Source: Cardiocondyla obscurior (Eukaryota; Arthropoda; Insecta; Hymenoptera; Formicidae). Taken from it: a stretch of DNA of 64,000 nucleotides. The stretch covers positions 620,001 through 684,000 of the forward strand of contig NC_091887.1 of the NCBI RefSeq assembly GCF_019399895.1. The letters run 5' to 3'. Positions 63,699 through 64,000 of the stretch are shown here, piece by piece. Below the pieces are notes generated by a model. That model was not told where the DNA came from. It ran no database searches and saw only the letters and a program-made list of their open reading frames with translations. The position numbers were made by a program, and so were the translations under genes. Every line of letters begins with the position of its first letter. Position 1 is the first letter of the stretch.

Positions 63699-63791
63699 TC
63701 AGTACGATTCTCGTACCCTCGCGAGAAACTCCTCTTGGGCTCGACATTCTGAGATTTCCTCTTCAATACGTCGAATACTTATCTCGTTTTC
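63699..63791 (-). CDS. last coding exon of a gene entering from the right edge
   Basis: On the minus strand TTTTGTACTAG is followed by 30 codons and TGA. The translation begins ENEISIRRIEEEISE and ends EEFLARVRESY, a charged heptad-like coiled-coil pattern. The other two frames from this acceptor stop within a few codons. A GT-AG intron (63642-63568) may follow in the 3' UTR. The rest of the gene lies beyond the window, so the protein cannot be named. Confidence 0.45.
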   Translation of the reverse strand, partial: ENEISIRRIEEEISECRAQEEFLARVRESY

Positions 63792-64000
63792 CTAGTACAA
63801 AATATCAGATATTATTTTCAGTTCTTGTTAAAACTTATCTGGATTAAAAATAAATTAATGAACAAAACATTAATTTATTTAATTCAAGCAGCTATGCTGC
63901 AACTTGTATTAATATTAATATATTAAATAATTAAATATATAATATGTATATAATTAAGAAATAAAAAAAAAAATTACAAAATATAATACATATTAAATTA

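Overview
The window is nuclear DNA of an insect, most likely a hymenopteran and possibly an ant. The genes are split by short AT-rich introns with GT-AG borders. Intergenic DNA and long introns are unusually rich in CpG. The products are animal-specific or eukaryotic families (importin-9, TACC, PDZRN, FAM149, TMEM72). I saw no bacterial-type operon, rRNA, tRNA or CRISPR array, and no clear full-length transposon. Species assignment is inference. Exon borders were placed by hand from splice consensus, reading phase and remembered family similarity; no alignment was run.

Layout. 1-15 kb: CpG-rich DNA with homopolymer tracts and homeodomain-type motif clusters; no gene I can support. 15.2-15.7 kb: a candidate small spliced minus-strand gene. 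17.2 kb: a 173-bp element bounded by 12-bp inverted repeats. 17.9 kb: a possible lone minus-strand terminal exon. 20.0-21.3 kb: a four-exon minus-strand gene of 110 aa that single-frame ORF searches miss; splice phases and a poly(A) signal agree, but I recognise no family. 22.2-26.1 kb (+): the 3' part of a PDZRN3/PDZRN4-type E3 ligase gene, from the end of PDZ1 to the stop. 27.6-31.8 kb (-): a complete importin-9 gene, convergent with PDZRN. 33.0-34.8 kb (+): a FAM149-family gene, head to head with importin-9. 36.2-52.6 kb (+): a TMEM72-like four-helix membrane protein whose six coding exons span 16 kb, including an 11-kb CpG-rich first intron. 54.0-56.0 kb (+): an unrecognised 590-aa basic protein with KSPRG repeats and a helical C-terminal domain. 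56.5-59.9 kb (-): a complete TACC gene, convergent with it. 60-63.5 kb: no supported gene. 63.5-63.8 kb (-): the last coding exon of a gene that starts beyond the right edge.

The genes do not form one pathway. Two adjacent ones may share a theme: TACC is a spindle and centrosome protein, and the basic neighbour looks nuclear and possibly cell-cycle related. FAM149B1 in vertebrates is linked to primary cilia. Importin-9 is a nuclear import receptor. The most novel material is the pair of small spliced minus-strand genes hidden in the CpG-rich left third, and the unrecognised 590-aa protein.
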